From contig CAZPUJ010000493.1 of NCBI GenBank assembly GCA_964589725.1, positions 1 through 14,244 of the forward strand: 14,244 nt of DNA. Direction: 5' to 3'. Under the pieces are notes generated by a model that was not told where the DNA came from, searched no databases, and saw only the letters and a list, made by a program, of their open reading frames with translations. Position numbers and translations under genes: made by a program. Every line of letters begins with the position of its first letter. Position 1 is the first letter of the stretch. The DNA is from CAYSHJ01 sp964589725. Its GTDB lineage: Bacteria; Planctomycetota; Planctomycetia; Planctomycetales; Planctomycetaceae. Of the stretch, positions 1 through 5,730 are shown piece by piece.

Positions 1-953
1 CGCCGGCGGCAAAACGGATTCGTCAAGCTATCCTGATCACCCCAAGCGACCGCCCCCATGTAACGGCCTTCACTGCTCAAGATGGTCCAGCCACCCTGCG
101 TGGAACTGATGATTGAATAGAACATCCCCAGTGAGTCGAAGAGGCTCTTGTTCGTTCGAACGCAACGCAGCCGGCCACCGCCCCCTTCCGCCACATACAG
201 TGAAATCGACCCCTCGTCTCCGAATCCGTCCAAGACCGTGATCATCACCGGTTTGTCGCTACGGTTGAACGGCGAGATCGCGTAAGAGAACGCCGCATGG
301 TTCTCGTGGTGCGGCATGGCGATGAGGGGTCGAATTGCCTCCAGTTCGAGTTGTTGGGCGAGACGCCGCGGCGCCGCGCGGACCAACTCGCCATTGCGAG
401 CGAAGTCCCATTTCCGGCTCGCATCCTTGCGAAGCAACTCCAGGCTCCACGGGAAATGTTCCACGGCGCTCTGCAGGCCCAGGCAGACGAGTCGGATGTA
501 GTTCCAACTAATGAGCAGAGCGTGCAGATCCTGCGGTTTCAGTCCGCGGTCGGCGAGACGCTGCTGCAAGCACGCCAGGCTGTGAACGGGAAAATCGTCA
601 TAATGCTTGATCCCCGTGAACCGCTCCTCTTCGTCATTCGAGATCAAACGAATGCCTTCGCGGGCGGAGACCTCGACCAAGGCGGCTCCGCTGTTATGAC
701 CGGCGACGCCTAATCCGGCCAGATAAACCGTTTCTCCGCGAGCGAGCCTGACCCGCAGCGCGTCGATCCGTTCACGGGCTGGCGAACTATCGACTTCATG
801 CACGTGGGAACGCGCAAAGCGAAATCGATACCACGGGCTGCTCGCTGCGGAGACAAGCTTTCCCAACCAAGGGAGCGCGGGACCATAGTGGCCATAGATT
901 GTGGAAATGTCCGAACCTCGTCTCTGGAAAAGCAAAGGGAAAAGGTCCATCAT
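1..953 (-). CDS. Carbamoyltransferase, NodU/CmcH family (N-terminal part, cut by window edge)
   Basis: An open frame of 317 codons runs from ATG-ATG at 953 through the left edge; I translated it by hand. Family members transfer a carbamoyl group from carbamoyl phosphate to hydroxyl groups of sugars, antibiotics or Nod factors. Visible landmarks of the N-terminal domain are GHNSGAALV (residues 85-93), DEEERFTGIKHYDDFP (107-122), HHENHAAFSY (215-224), the LDGFGDEGS segment (241-249) and SEGRYMGA (294-301). The C-terminal domain lies outside the window. About 80 residues precede the GHNSG motif, whereas classical members begin almost at that motif; the WYRFRFARSHVHEV stretch may be a conserved extension, so the start is uncertain. 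No clear Shine-Dalgarno sequence precedes 953, and the ATG-ATG sits inside dispersed repeat R1 (931-1028). It is divergent from the SGNH gene. The family call is strong; the acceptor substrate is unknown. Confidence 0.85.
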   Translation of the reverse strand, partial: MMDLFPLLFQRRGSDISTIYGHYGPALPWLGKLVSAASSPWYRFRFARSHVHEVDSSPARERIDALRVRLARGETVYLAGLGVAGHNSGAALVEVSAREGIRLISNDEEERFTGIKHYDDFPVHSLACLQQRLADRGLKPQDLHALLISWNYIRLVCLGLQSAVEHFPWSLELLRKDASRKWDFARNGELVRAAPRRLAQQLELEAIRPLIAMPHHENHAAFSYAISPFNRSDKPVMITVLDGFGDEGSISLYVAEGGGGRLRCVRTNKSLFDSLGMFYSIISSTQGGWTILSSEGRYMGAVAWGDQDSLTNPFCRR

Positions 954-1028
954 TCAGGTGAGATCAATGGACCTGTCCAAGTGAGATCGATCTTGCGGCG
1001 GATTGCCGATCCGCAGCATGTGAACAGC
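931..1028. repeat. Dispersed repeat R1 (copy of 6664-6763)
   Basis: About 98 bp align with 6664-6763 in the same orientation, with about 13 mismatches and one 2-nt gap by eye (roughly 85% identical). It contains short hairpins: TGGAC-CT-GTCCA near 967-978 and CGGAT-TGCCG-ATCCG near 1008-1022. Weak similarity continues to about 1049 and matches the last codons of the DUF1501 gene next to the other copy. On the minus strand one frame reads IGNPPQDRSHLDRSIDLT, with a near-identical reading in the other copy. It covers the start codons of the carbamoyltransferase. The rest of 1029-1220 holds nothing I can recognise. Confidence 0.75.
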
Positions 1029-1220
1029 GTATCGACGGCGAGCCAGCCGCGAGCAAGACTTGCCATTCTCATCAGAAGCCTCCCGAGCAGGAAGGATCAA
1101 AGGGTCCAAAATCCTCGGAACCGTGGGAATGAAAACGTGCTTGATGGGGACCGTCAGCACTCCGAAGATGATTCAACTCATCGCGATCCTCCGACTAATT
1201 CTTTGCAAAGGAAACTGACC

Positions 1221-2117
1221 GTGCTTGAGAAACTGCGAAGTGCCGTGCGAGTCGTGGCGATCATCTTGGTTCTGAGTGTGCCGGCTCACGCTCAGGATGC
1301 GAATGCGGCGAAGGCAACCGCGGCGATCACACAAGGCCAACGCGTCTATTCGGTGGGGCACAGCTTTCATGTTTTCATGCCGGCGATCCTGAATGACATC
1401 GCCAAGGCGGCTGAGATCAGCGACCACAAACAAGTTGGGATGTCGTCGATCGGCGGCTCGCGAGTCATTCAGCACTGGGACGTGGCCGACGACAAGTTCA
1501 AGGCGAAAGAGTTTCTCCGTGCCGGCAAGGTCGATGTGCTGACGCTGGCTCCCATCTTCCTCCCCGACGAAGGGATCGAGAACTTCACTGCGTTGGCGCT
1601 GGAGCACAATCCCAACATCCGCATCACCATTCAGGAATTCTGGCTGCCGAACGATCGGTTTAATCTCAACAACTTTCGAGAGCCGCACCCCATCGCCGAT
1701 CGCAACGCACGCTCGCTGACGGAACTGCGCGAACAACACACGGCCTACTTCGCGACTCTCGACGAGCACGTCAGTAAGCTGAATGAGAAGTTCGGCAAGA
1801 CGGCGGTCTACGTCGTGCCGGTCGGCCAAGCGGTGCTCGCGCTGCGCGAAAAGATCGCGGCGGGCGAGGCTCCGGGACTCAAGCAGCAGACGGACCTGTT
1901 CACCGACGCCCTGGGCCACGCGACGCCGCAGTTACAAGTGCTCGTGGCGTACTGCCATTATGCGGTGACCTATCGCCGCAGCCCGGCTGGACTGCCGATG
2001 CCGGCCGCGCTGGCTCAAGCGAAAACACCGATCGATCCGGCGCTGCTCAAATTGCTTCAAGAACTCGCTTGGCAAGCCGCCATCCAACATCCGCTCAGCG
2101 GCGTGAAGGCCGACTGA
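1221..2117 (+). CDS. Exported SGNH/GDSL-like hydrolase (planctomycete hypothetical)
   Basis: This is a 298-residue protein from GTG at 1221. That start is chosen because an AAGGAAA ribosome-binding-like sequence lies about 8 nt upstream and a signal peptide begins immediately: LRSAVRVVAIILVLSVPAHA, with likely cleavage after Ala24. The frame stays open upstream to 798, but that part looks non-coding and crosses repeat R1. SGNH-like features are VGHSFH with the candidate nucleophile Ser48 (block I), IGGSR (block II-like) and DALGH, where Asp229 and His233 match the DxxH-like block V. The frame ends in a variable tail. Such proteins act as esterases or lipases, often on carbohydrate esters, outside the cytoplasm; no substrate can be inferred. 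It stands alone, divergent from the carbamoyltransferase. It could instead be a catalytically inactive DUF4886-like relative. The coding call is secure; the enzymatic role is inferred. Confidence 0.72.
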   Translation: MLEKLRSAVRVVAIILVLSVPAHAQDANAAKATAAITQGQRVYSVGHSFHVFMPAILNDIAKAAEISDHKQVGMSSIGGSRVIQHWDVADDKFKAKEFLRAGKVDVLTLAPIFLPDEGIENFTALALEHNPNIRITIQEFWLPNDRFNLNNFREPHPIADRNARSLTELREQHTAYFATLDEHVSKLNEKFGKTAVYVVPVGQAVLALREKIAAGEAPGLKQQTDLFTDALGHATPQLQVLVAYCHYAVTYRRSPAGLPMPAALAQAKTPIDPALLKLLQELAWQAAIQHPLSGVKAD

Positions 2118-2124
2118 CACCTGG

Positions 2125-2152
2125 AGTGCTGTGGCTCGACACAGCCCTCCAT
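2125..2152 (+). terminator. Possible hairpin terminator after the SGNH gene
   Basis: Eight bases after the stop codon, the arms GCTGTG (2130-2135) and CACAGC (2142-2147) can pair around a 6-nt loop. Outer GGAG and CTCC extend the stem past one mismatch. There is no following run of T, so it is not a canonical intrinsic terminator. Confidence 0.3.
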
Positions 2153-2536
2153 CAATCCGCTCAAAACGACGTTGCCGAGCCACTCCATGATTCCTCAAGA
2201 ACTGGCAATGGAACAGAAGGACGCCAAGGTCGCGAAGGACAAGGCTGGCGCCGAAACCAAAAATACGCCACCCGTCTTGCGAAGCTCTGCCACCGCGTTG
2301 TGAATCGTCTCGGCTAATTGCTTCGAGCCAACGTCACAACACGCACTGAATTGCCGCAATTGAGACGGGTGGGTGGCACGCCCTGACCATCGGGAAGGGC
2401 GTGGTTCACGCCGTCGAAGATGTGATTTGAAACCTGACTGCGGATATGCTAGCAACTCGCCACGCCCTTCGATGACTCAGGGCGTGCCACCCAATTGGCG
2501 TAACGACAGCGAGCGACGCTCGTCACCACTTCAAAG
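2153..2536. other. Gene-poor, decayed intergenic region
   Basis: I see no convincing gene here. Short frames exist on both strands but lack a start context and recognisable motifs. Part of the stretch (about 2215-2250) resembles the low-complexity GCCAAGG-type spacer sequence often seen in planctomycete intergenic DNA, an impression I cannot test here. The one structured element is the inverted repeat at 2371-2492. Confidence 0.5.
2371..2492. repeat. REP/BIME-like inverted repeat, copy 1
   Basis: The left arm (2371-2404) begins GGGTGGCACGCCCTGA and ends GAAGGGCGTGG. The right arm (2460-2492) is nearly its reverse complement, with a few mismatches and a 2-nt difference around the centre. The arms surround about 55 bp. 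The last 32 bp of the right arm are identical to the right arm of copy 2 (2837-2868). Paired palindromes of this kind flanking a RAYT gene are the known layout of REP elements mobilised by RAYT transposases. Confidence 0.82.
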
Positions 2537-2758
2537 TTGAATTGCCATGAGAATCCGCGATTCAAAGACAGGCAAAACGTATTTCCGAAAGTTGCGTCGC
2601 TCGTCTCGATGATTGACTACATCCATGCCAATCCTGTGAGACGCCGATTGGTTGATTGTACGACCGACTGGGAACACTCCAGCGCACGCTGGTGCGCAGG
2701 CATGGAATCAGTCCTCCTGGAAATGGATCGCACGTTACCAACGCGATTTGAACTGTGA
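2537..2758 (+). pseudogene. REP-associated tyrosine transposase (RAYT), C-terminal remnant
   Basis: Only the last part of a RAYT/IS200-like (Y1 transposase-related) protein is recognisable, from about 2609: MIDYIHANPVRRRLV, then a W-E-H-S-S-A-R-W segment and a tail ending LEMDRTLPTRFEL. In the family this follows the catalytic domain, which carries the HUH metal motif and the catalytic tyrosine. Neither can be found upstream here. The frame opens at a TTG at 2537, but its first 24 or so codons do not resemble the family, so the gene is truncated at its 5' end and inactive. It lies between two copies of a hairpin repeat (2371-2492 and 2794-2868), as expected for a RAYT unit. An intact intein-like or frameshifted version is unlikely, because no HUH-coding sequence is visible on either strand nearby. 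Confidence 0.75.
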
Positions 2759-2793
2759 CGCAACGGGAAGCGTGTCTCGAAAGGCGTCACATC

Positions 2794-2868
2794 GGGTGGC
2801 ATGCCCTGAGGCTTTGCGAAGGGCGTGGTTCATGCACACGCCCTTCGATGACTCAGGGCGTGCCACCC
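2794..2868. repeat. REP/BIME-like inverted repeat, copy 2
   Basis: The left arm 2794-2828 (GGGTGGCATGCCCTGAGG...GAAGGGCGTGG) and right arm 2837-2868 (CACGCCC...GGGCGTGCCACCC) are near-perfect reverse complements around an 8-nt loop. It is the same element as 2371-2492 but more compact, in the same orientation. It overlaps the end of the minus-strand nuclease gene and provides that gene's stop codon. Confidence 0.85.
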
Positions 2869-3455
2869 GTCCGCTCCGCCTCGCGGTAATCGCTGGAGCA
2901 GAGAAACGCGACGGAGATGTCCGTCACCATAAAGACGCGATTGGTCTCAGAAAACAGAAGAACCAAATGCAATCCTGGGTGTGGATGGTGACAGTCGACG
3001 CGGATTGTGTCACGGCAGGTCTTGATCTCCAGGCCATCGGGAACACGAACTGGGCGGCGCTTCGCGCCCTTGAGCGCCGCGCCGTACTCTTGATCCGCGC
3101 CGCGGCGTTTCCGAAACACTGGCAGTTCCGAATAGTCCAGTGACTCCAAGTAAAGGTCTGGATAATCACTACGACCGTTGCTTTTCAAATCCAAGTTGTG
3201 GTTGGTCAGGTACTGCGTCACGACTTTGCTCGCAACTTCGCCCGTGACGGATTCTCGCAGAATGTTGTCCAACTGCAGGTGGCGGTCGAATTCCAGAATC
3301 TGCTGCTCGGGCAAGTCGACGTGCTCTCGAATCACAGCCCATAGAACACGCAACTTGGCTGGCGCGTTCAGCACGTCCTCGACGTACTGCTTGAGTCCGC
3401 CGGCGGTATCTGGCGTCGAAAACGGCGCGTTTCTGAGTTTCAATGTGCTCGGCAT
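2853..3455 (-). CDS. Probable type II restriction endonuclease-like protein (PD-(D/E)XK candidate), 3' end altered by repeat
   Basis: This is a 200-residue frame from ATG at 3455 (an in-frame TTG lies just before it). I do not recognise a named enzyme. Residues 96-145 contain SDYPDLYLE followed by DGLEIKTCR, giving Asp97/Asp100 and Glu143-Ile-Lys145, the spacing and E-x-K form of a PD-(D/E)XK nuclease active site. The HPHPGLHLVLLF segment that follows (158-168) is the kind of beta strand usually found after the E-x-K strand. It starts 18 nt after the stop of the 77-residue gene, so the two are probably co-transcribed, and both face away from the methyltransferase genes. The final residues TGGTP and the TGA come from the palindromic repeat 2794-2868, so the natural C-terminus has probably been lost or replaced. 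Whether it is still active is unknown. It could also be a homing or other repair nuclease. Confidence 0.6.
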   Translation of the reverse strand: MPSTLKLRNAPFSTPDTAGGLKQYVEDVLNAPAKLRVLWAVIREHVDLPEQQILEFDRHLQLDNILRESVTGEVASKVVTQYLTNHNLDLKSNGRSDYPDLYLESLDYSELPVFRKRRGADQEYGAALKGAKRRPVRVPDGLEIKTCRDTIRVDCHHPHPGLHLVLLFSETNRVFMVTDISVAFLCSSDYREAERTGGTP

Positions 3456-3473
3456 CAATGCAATCGTTTCGAC

Positions 3474-3707
3474 TCATTCGGGTTCGAAGTACTCAGCTCG
3501 ATACACCCCGACTTCGTCTCGGAATTGTCCGTTGCTCAGCGACGAAGGACGGACTGGGTTTCCGTACGATGCCCGATTTGCGTCATCACGCGCATTTGGT
3601 TCGTAGGTGCGCACTTCAACGGTGAGCGGAATACAGCAGTCGCAAAAAAGGACGTCGGCAACATGACCATCTTGAATACGGACGACGACGGTGTGTCGAT
3701 CTGCCAT
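3474..3707 (-). CDS. Small hypothetical protein (77 aa) upstream of the nuclease
   Basis: The product begins MADRHTVVVRIQDG and ends VYRAEYFEPE. I do not recognise the family. It is acidic, has an LFCDCC cysteine cluster near residue 20-25 and no membrane segment. The regular pattern of alternating hydrophobic residues at the start suggests a small beta-rich domain. It is considered real because it lies in tandem with the nuclease gene (18 nt between stop and next ATG), on the same strand and directly upstream. The divergent DUF3883 gene begins 125 bp away, so 3708-3832 must hold both promoters. A regulatory or accessory role in the restriction system is possible from position only. Confidence 0.55.
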   Translation of the reverse strand: MADRHTVVVRIQDGHVADVLFCDCCIPLTVEVRTYEPNARDDANRASYGNPVRPSSLSNGQFRDEVGVYRAEYFEPE

Positions 3708-3832
3708 TTTGGATTACCGTGAGGTTTAGTCGGCGGCGAGCGTTACATCGACGACTTCACTGCGACATGCGGAAACACAATTCTGCTGTGCCCGCGATGC
3801 AGTGTCCACGGACTTTACGTACCATCAATGTC

Positions 3833-4597
3833 ATGCCTAATCCAACATCAAAGCGGCTACTGGAAACCTCGGCGATCATCGTTGGCTATGCGATGAGCCG
3901 GCTCGACAAGTCCTACTTGACGGCGCGAGATTGCCCAAGTTGGAAGGAGGCATTCCGACAAGCTGGCGTGGCACTTGATGTGTCGCCGGGCAGCTTCAAG
4001 AACCTGCGGGATGAGTTTGATCCCGTTCACGGCAACGCGCGGCTCGGATGGCATAACCGCCCGCTGAGAGCGAGCCGCCAGCGTATTTTGGGTGAATTGT
4101 GCGACGTAAGCGACGCCGCACTGGTGGAACTGGTCTCCCGAATCCTCGCAAGAGACCAAGAAGCCGTCGCAGATGCTGTGACGGTGTTGGCAACTCCTGC
4201 CAAGATCGTGCCCAACGTTGCGGAGCGCTTGTTGACGGGACGCCGCGCCGAAGAACATTTCCTTGAGCATTGCGAACAGATCATTCGCGTCGCGCGTGCG
4301 ATGATCGTGGATTGCCGCTTTGAAGCATGTGGATTTGATTTCGGTGTCAGAGGCCGGAACCGCATGGCTGTTGAGGTCAAAGGGCTCAAGCAAAAGCGCG
4401 GCGACATTCTCTTCACTGATCGAGAATGGACTGAGGCGAAGGCAAGGAGAGAGGATTATTTACTCGTAGTCGTCGGAAACCTGGAGGATGTGCCGCTGGT
4501 CCGCACGATTTATGACCCGTCTGCGATCCTCCGCACATCTTGCAATTACCACACTTCGATTGCGGTCACATGGCGCGCCCGCGTGGGCGTTACGTGA
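3833..4597 (+). CDS. DUF3883-type PD-(D/E)XK nuclease of a restriction-modification island
   Basis: This is a 254-residue protein from ATG 3833 (MPNPTSKRLL). The frame is open upstream to 3719, but those 38 codons are arginine/histidine-rich and not persuasive. Residues 1-130 form a helical N-terminal region with a WKEAFRQAG segment and SFKNLRDEFDP. Residues about 139-250 match the DUF3883 pattern: RRAEEHFLEH, GFDFGV (Asp169), MAVEVKGL (Glu181, Lys183), DILFTDREW, then the hydrophobic strand YLLVVVGNLED and a late IYDPS. DUF3883 is a predicted PD-(D/E)XK-fold domain common in restriction and phage-defence proteins. It is followed directly by C5-methyltransferase sequence, Vsr and a second methyltransferase, so a restriction endonuclease role is likely. 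The last 110 bases overlap the frame of the methyltransferase fragment. Codon usage looks less GC-rich than in neighbouring planctomycete genes, consistent with transfer. Confidence 0.72.
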   Translation: MPNPTSKRLLETSAIIVGYAMSRLDKSYLTARDCPSWKEAFRQAGVALDVSPGSFKNLRDEFDPVHGNARLGWHNRPLRASRQRILGELCDVSDAALVELVSRILARDQEAVADAVTVLATPAKIVPNVAERLLTGRRAEEHFLEHCEQIIRVARAMIVDCRFEACGFDFGVRGRNRMAVEVKGLKQKRGDILFTDREWTEAKARREDYLLVVVGNLEDVPLVRTIYDPSAILRTSCNYHTSIAVTWRARVGVT

Positions 4598-5372
4598 GTG
4601 TGATATCGAAAGCCTGGGACGAGACATTTTTATCGTCGGCATTGACGATTCCATTGAGGCTCCATTTGCATCGCGTGAATCCGCGTTTGCGTGGCTTGGA
4701 TGTCGCTGGAGACGAACTCTTGAGAAGGCGGACGACTCGCTTCGCCCGCGCCGCCTCATCAAGCTGTTGCAGTCAATAGAGCTTCCTACAGGATGGGTGG
4801 CGTTCGACCTTCCAGTGCTATCAACCGTTCGGCGAGACATTTCCAGATTTATCGACTTGGACGAAGACCAAGAGTGGTGGGAGCAGGCAGCAGTGACGAA
4901 ACATCACGACATGATGAGCGACCGACATCGCAGGCAAGTTGATCGCATGTTGTCGGAAGGAAAGACGTTTGTGGGCACGATTTTTCGCCGCAAACGCGAT
5001 GGCAAGACACGGTCGGAAGTGAGGTTTGATGGAATGGCGGGATGCCTTCGAACGCCCAAAGGTGGGAGCGCCCGCCAAATCGTCATCGTGATCGACAAAG
5101 GCGTTTTACGAATGCGGTGGATGTCCGCTCGCGAGTACGCTCGATTGCAGGGAGCAAAAGACTTTCCACTCGTCGAGAACAACATCCAGAATCTCTTCGG
5201 CTTCGGTGACGCGGTGTGTGTGCCTGTCGTCCAGTGGATCGACAATAACGTGTTGACTCCGCTGTTCGATTTCGCGACCACTGCGAATGGGGGCTCTCTT
5301 GGCCGACAATCTGACGTCGGAACAGCGACGCCGAACGATGCAGGCGGTCAAAGGTCGGAATACGTCGCTTGA
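4488..5372 (+). pseudogene. C5-cytosine DNA methyltransferase, C-terminal half only
   Basis: The frame starts with ATG 4488, but convincing homology begins near 4587. It contains GRDIFIVGID (44-53), resembling motif VIII; a target-recognition region with KHHDMMSDRHRRQVDRM (138-154) and GTIFRRKRDGK; then GMAGCLRTPKGGS, MSAREYARLQG (212-222, motif IX) and FGFGDAVCVPVVQWI (237-251, motif X). The motifs that bind S-adenosylmethionine (I), the catalytic Pro-Cys (IV) and Glu-Asn-Val (VI) are absent here and nowhere else in the window. It therefore cannot methylate by itself. Either a deletion removed the front half and joined the rest to the DUF3883 gene, or this is the beta subunit of a split enzyme like M.AquI, with its partner elsewhere. 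The 3' end overlaps vsr by 86 bp in another frame. The intact open frame over about 260 residues argues for recent decay or retained function. Confidence 0.8.
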
Positions 5373-5730
5373 ACGAATTGTCGCTACGGCGTTTCGCGAA
5401 CGCGGCTGGCGTACTCAGCGTCATGTGAAGTCGCTCCCCGGAAGACCCGACTTCGTATTGCACGAATGTCGAATTGCAGTGTTTGTTGACGGCGACTTTT
5501 GGCACGGCTGGCAGTATCCACGATGGAAAGACAAGCTCACTCAATACTGGCAAACCAAGATCGAACGAACTCGACTGCGGGATCGGCGCATACGGTCGCG
5601 ACTCCGGAGTTTGGGCTGGACCGTCGTTCGGATCTGGGGACATCAAGTGGAAGGCAATTTGCCCGCTGTACTCCATCGTCTGGAAGTGAGAATTCGCCAA
5701 TTCCAGAAGTTAGCCACTCGCAAATGTTGA
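5287..5730 (+). CDS. vsr: Very short patch repair (Vsr) mismatch endonuclease
   Basis: This is a 147-residue protein. Vsr nicks DNA next to T:G mismatches made when 5-methylcytosine deaminates, protecting sites methylated by a partner C5 methyltransferase. Landmarks are ADNLTSEQRRRTMQAVKGRNT (6-26), PGRPDFVL with catalytic Asp55, VFVDGDFWHG (66-74), YWQTKIERTRLRDR (87-100) and LGWTVVRIWGHQVEGN. The length is normal. The ATG at 5287 has poor spacing to a ribosome site; TTG 5299 would give the canonical MADNLTSEQ with GGGGG just upstream and is a good alternative. The E. coli zinc ligands are not conserved (Asp70 and His119 replace cysteines; the HHHC region reads HGWQY), as in the zinc-free VDGDFWHG subfamily. 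It overlaps the methyltransferase fragment upstream and the next gene downstream (ATGTTGA, 7 nt), so translation is coupled. Confidence 0.92.
   Translation: MGALLADNLTSEQRRRTMQAVKGRNTSLERIVATAFRERGWRTQRHVKSLPGRPDFVLHECRIAVFVDGDFWHGWQYPRWKDKLTQYWQTKIERTRLRDRRIRSRLRSLGWTVVRIWGHQVEGNLPAVLHRLEVRIRQFQKLATRKC

Noticed and set aside
297..713. 138-codon plus-strand frame
   Set aside because: Antisense to the carbamoyltransferase, whose motifs are unmistakable on the minus strand.
954..1160. 68-codon minus-strand frame containing RIGNPPQDRSHLDRS
   Set aside because: The peptide recurs only because the DNA repeat recurs at 6664-6763, where the same reading lies outside any credible gene.
798..1220. 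Upstream in-frame extension of the SGNH-like gene
   Set aside because: It overlaps the divergent carbamoyltransferase and repeat R1 and has no protein-like pattern. A signal peptide and ribosome site support GTG 1221 instead.
1173..1919. 248-codon minus-strand frame
   Set aside because: Shadow of the SGNH-like gene; arginine-rich composition typical of antisense frames in GC-rich DNA.
2195..2455. 86-codon minus-strand frame in the gene-poor region
   Set aside because: It covers the hairpin repeat and spacer-like sequence and shows no family signature.
2371..2868. Possible CRISPR array from the recurring arms
   Set aside because: Only two copies, each an inverted repeat with unequal spacing and a transposase remnant between them.
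3719..3832. N-terminal extension of the DUF3883 protein
   Set aside because: 38 arginine/histidine-rich codons without family resemblance in the divergent promoter region; ATG 3833 gives a more credible start.
5499..5723. N-terminal extension of the N4 methyltransferase
   Set aside because: Entirely within vsr in another frame; ATG 5724 overlapping the vsr stop is the normal coupled start.
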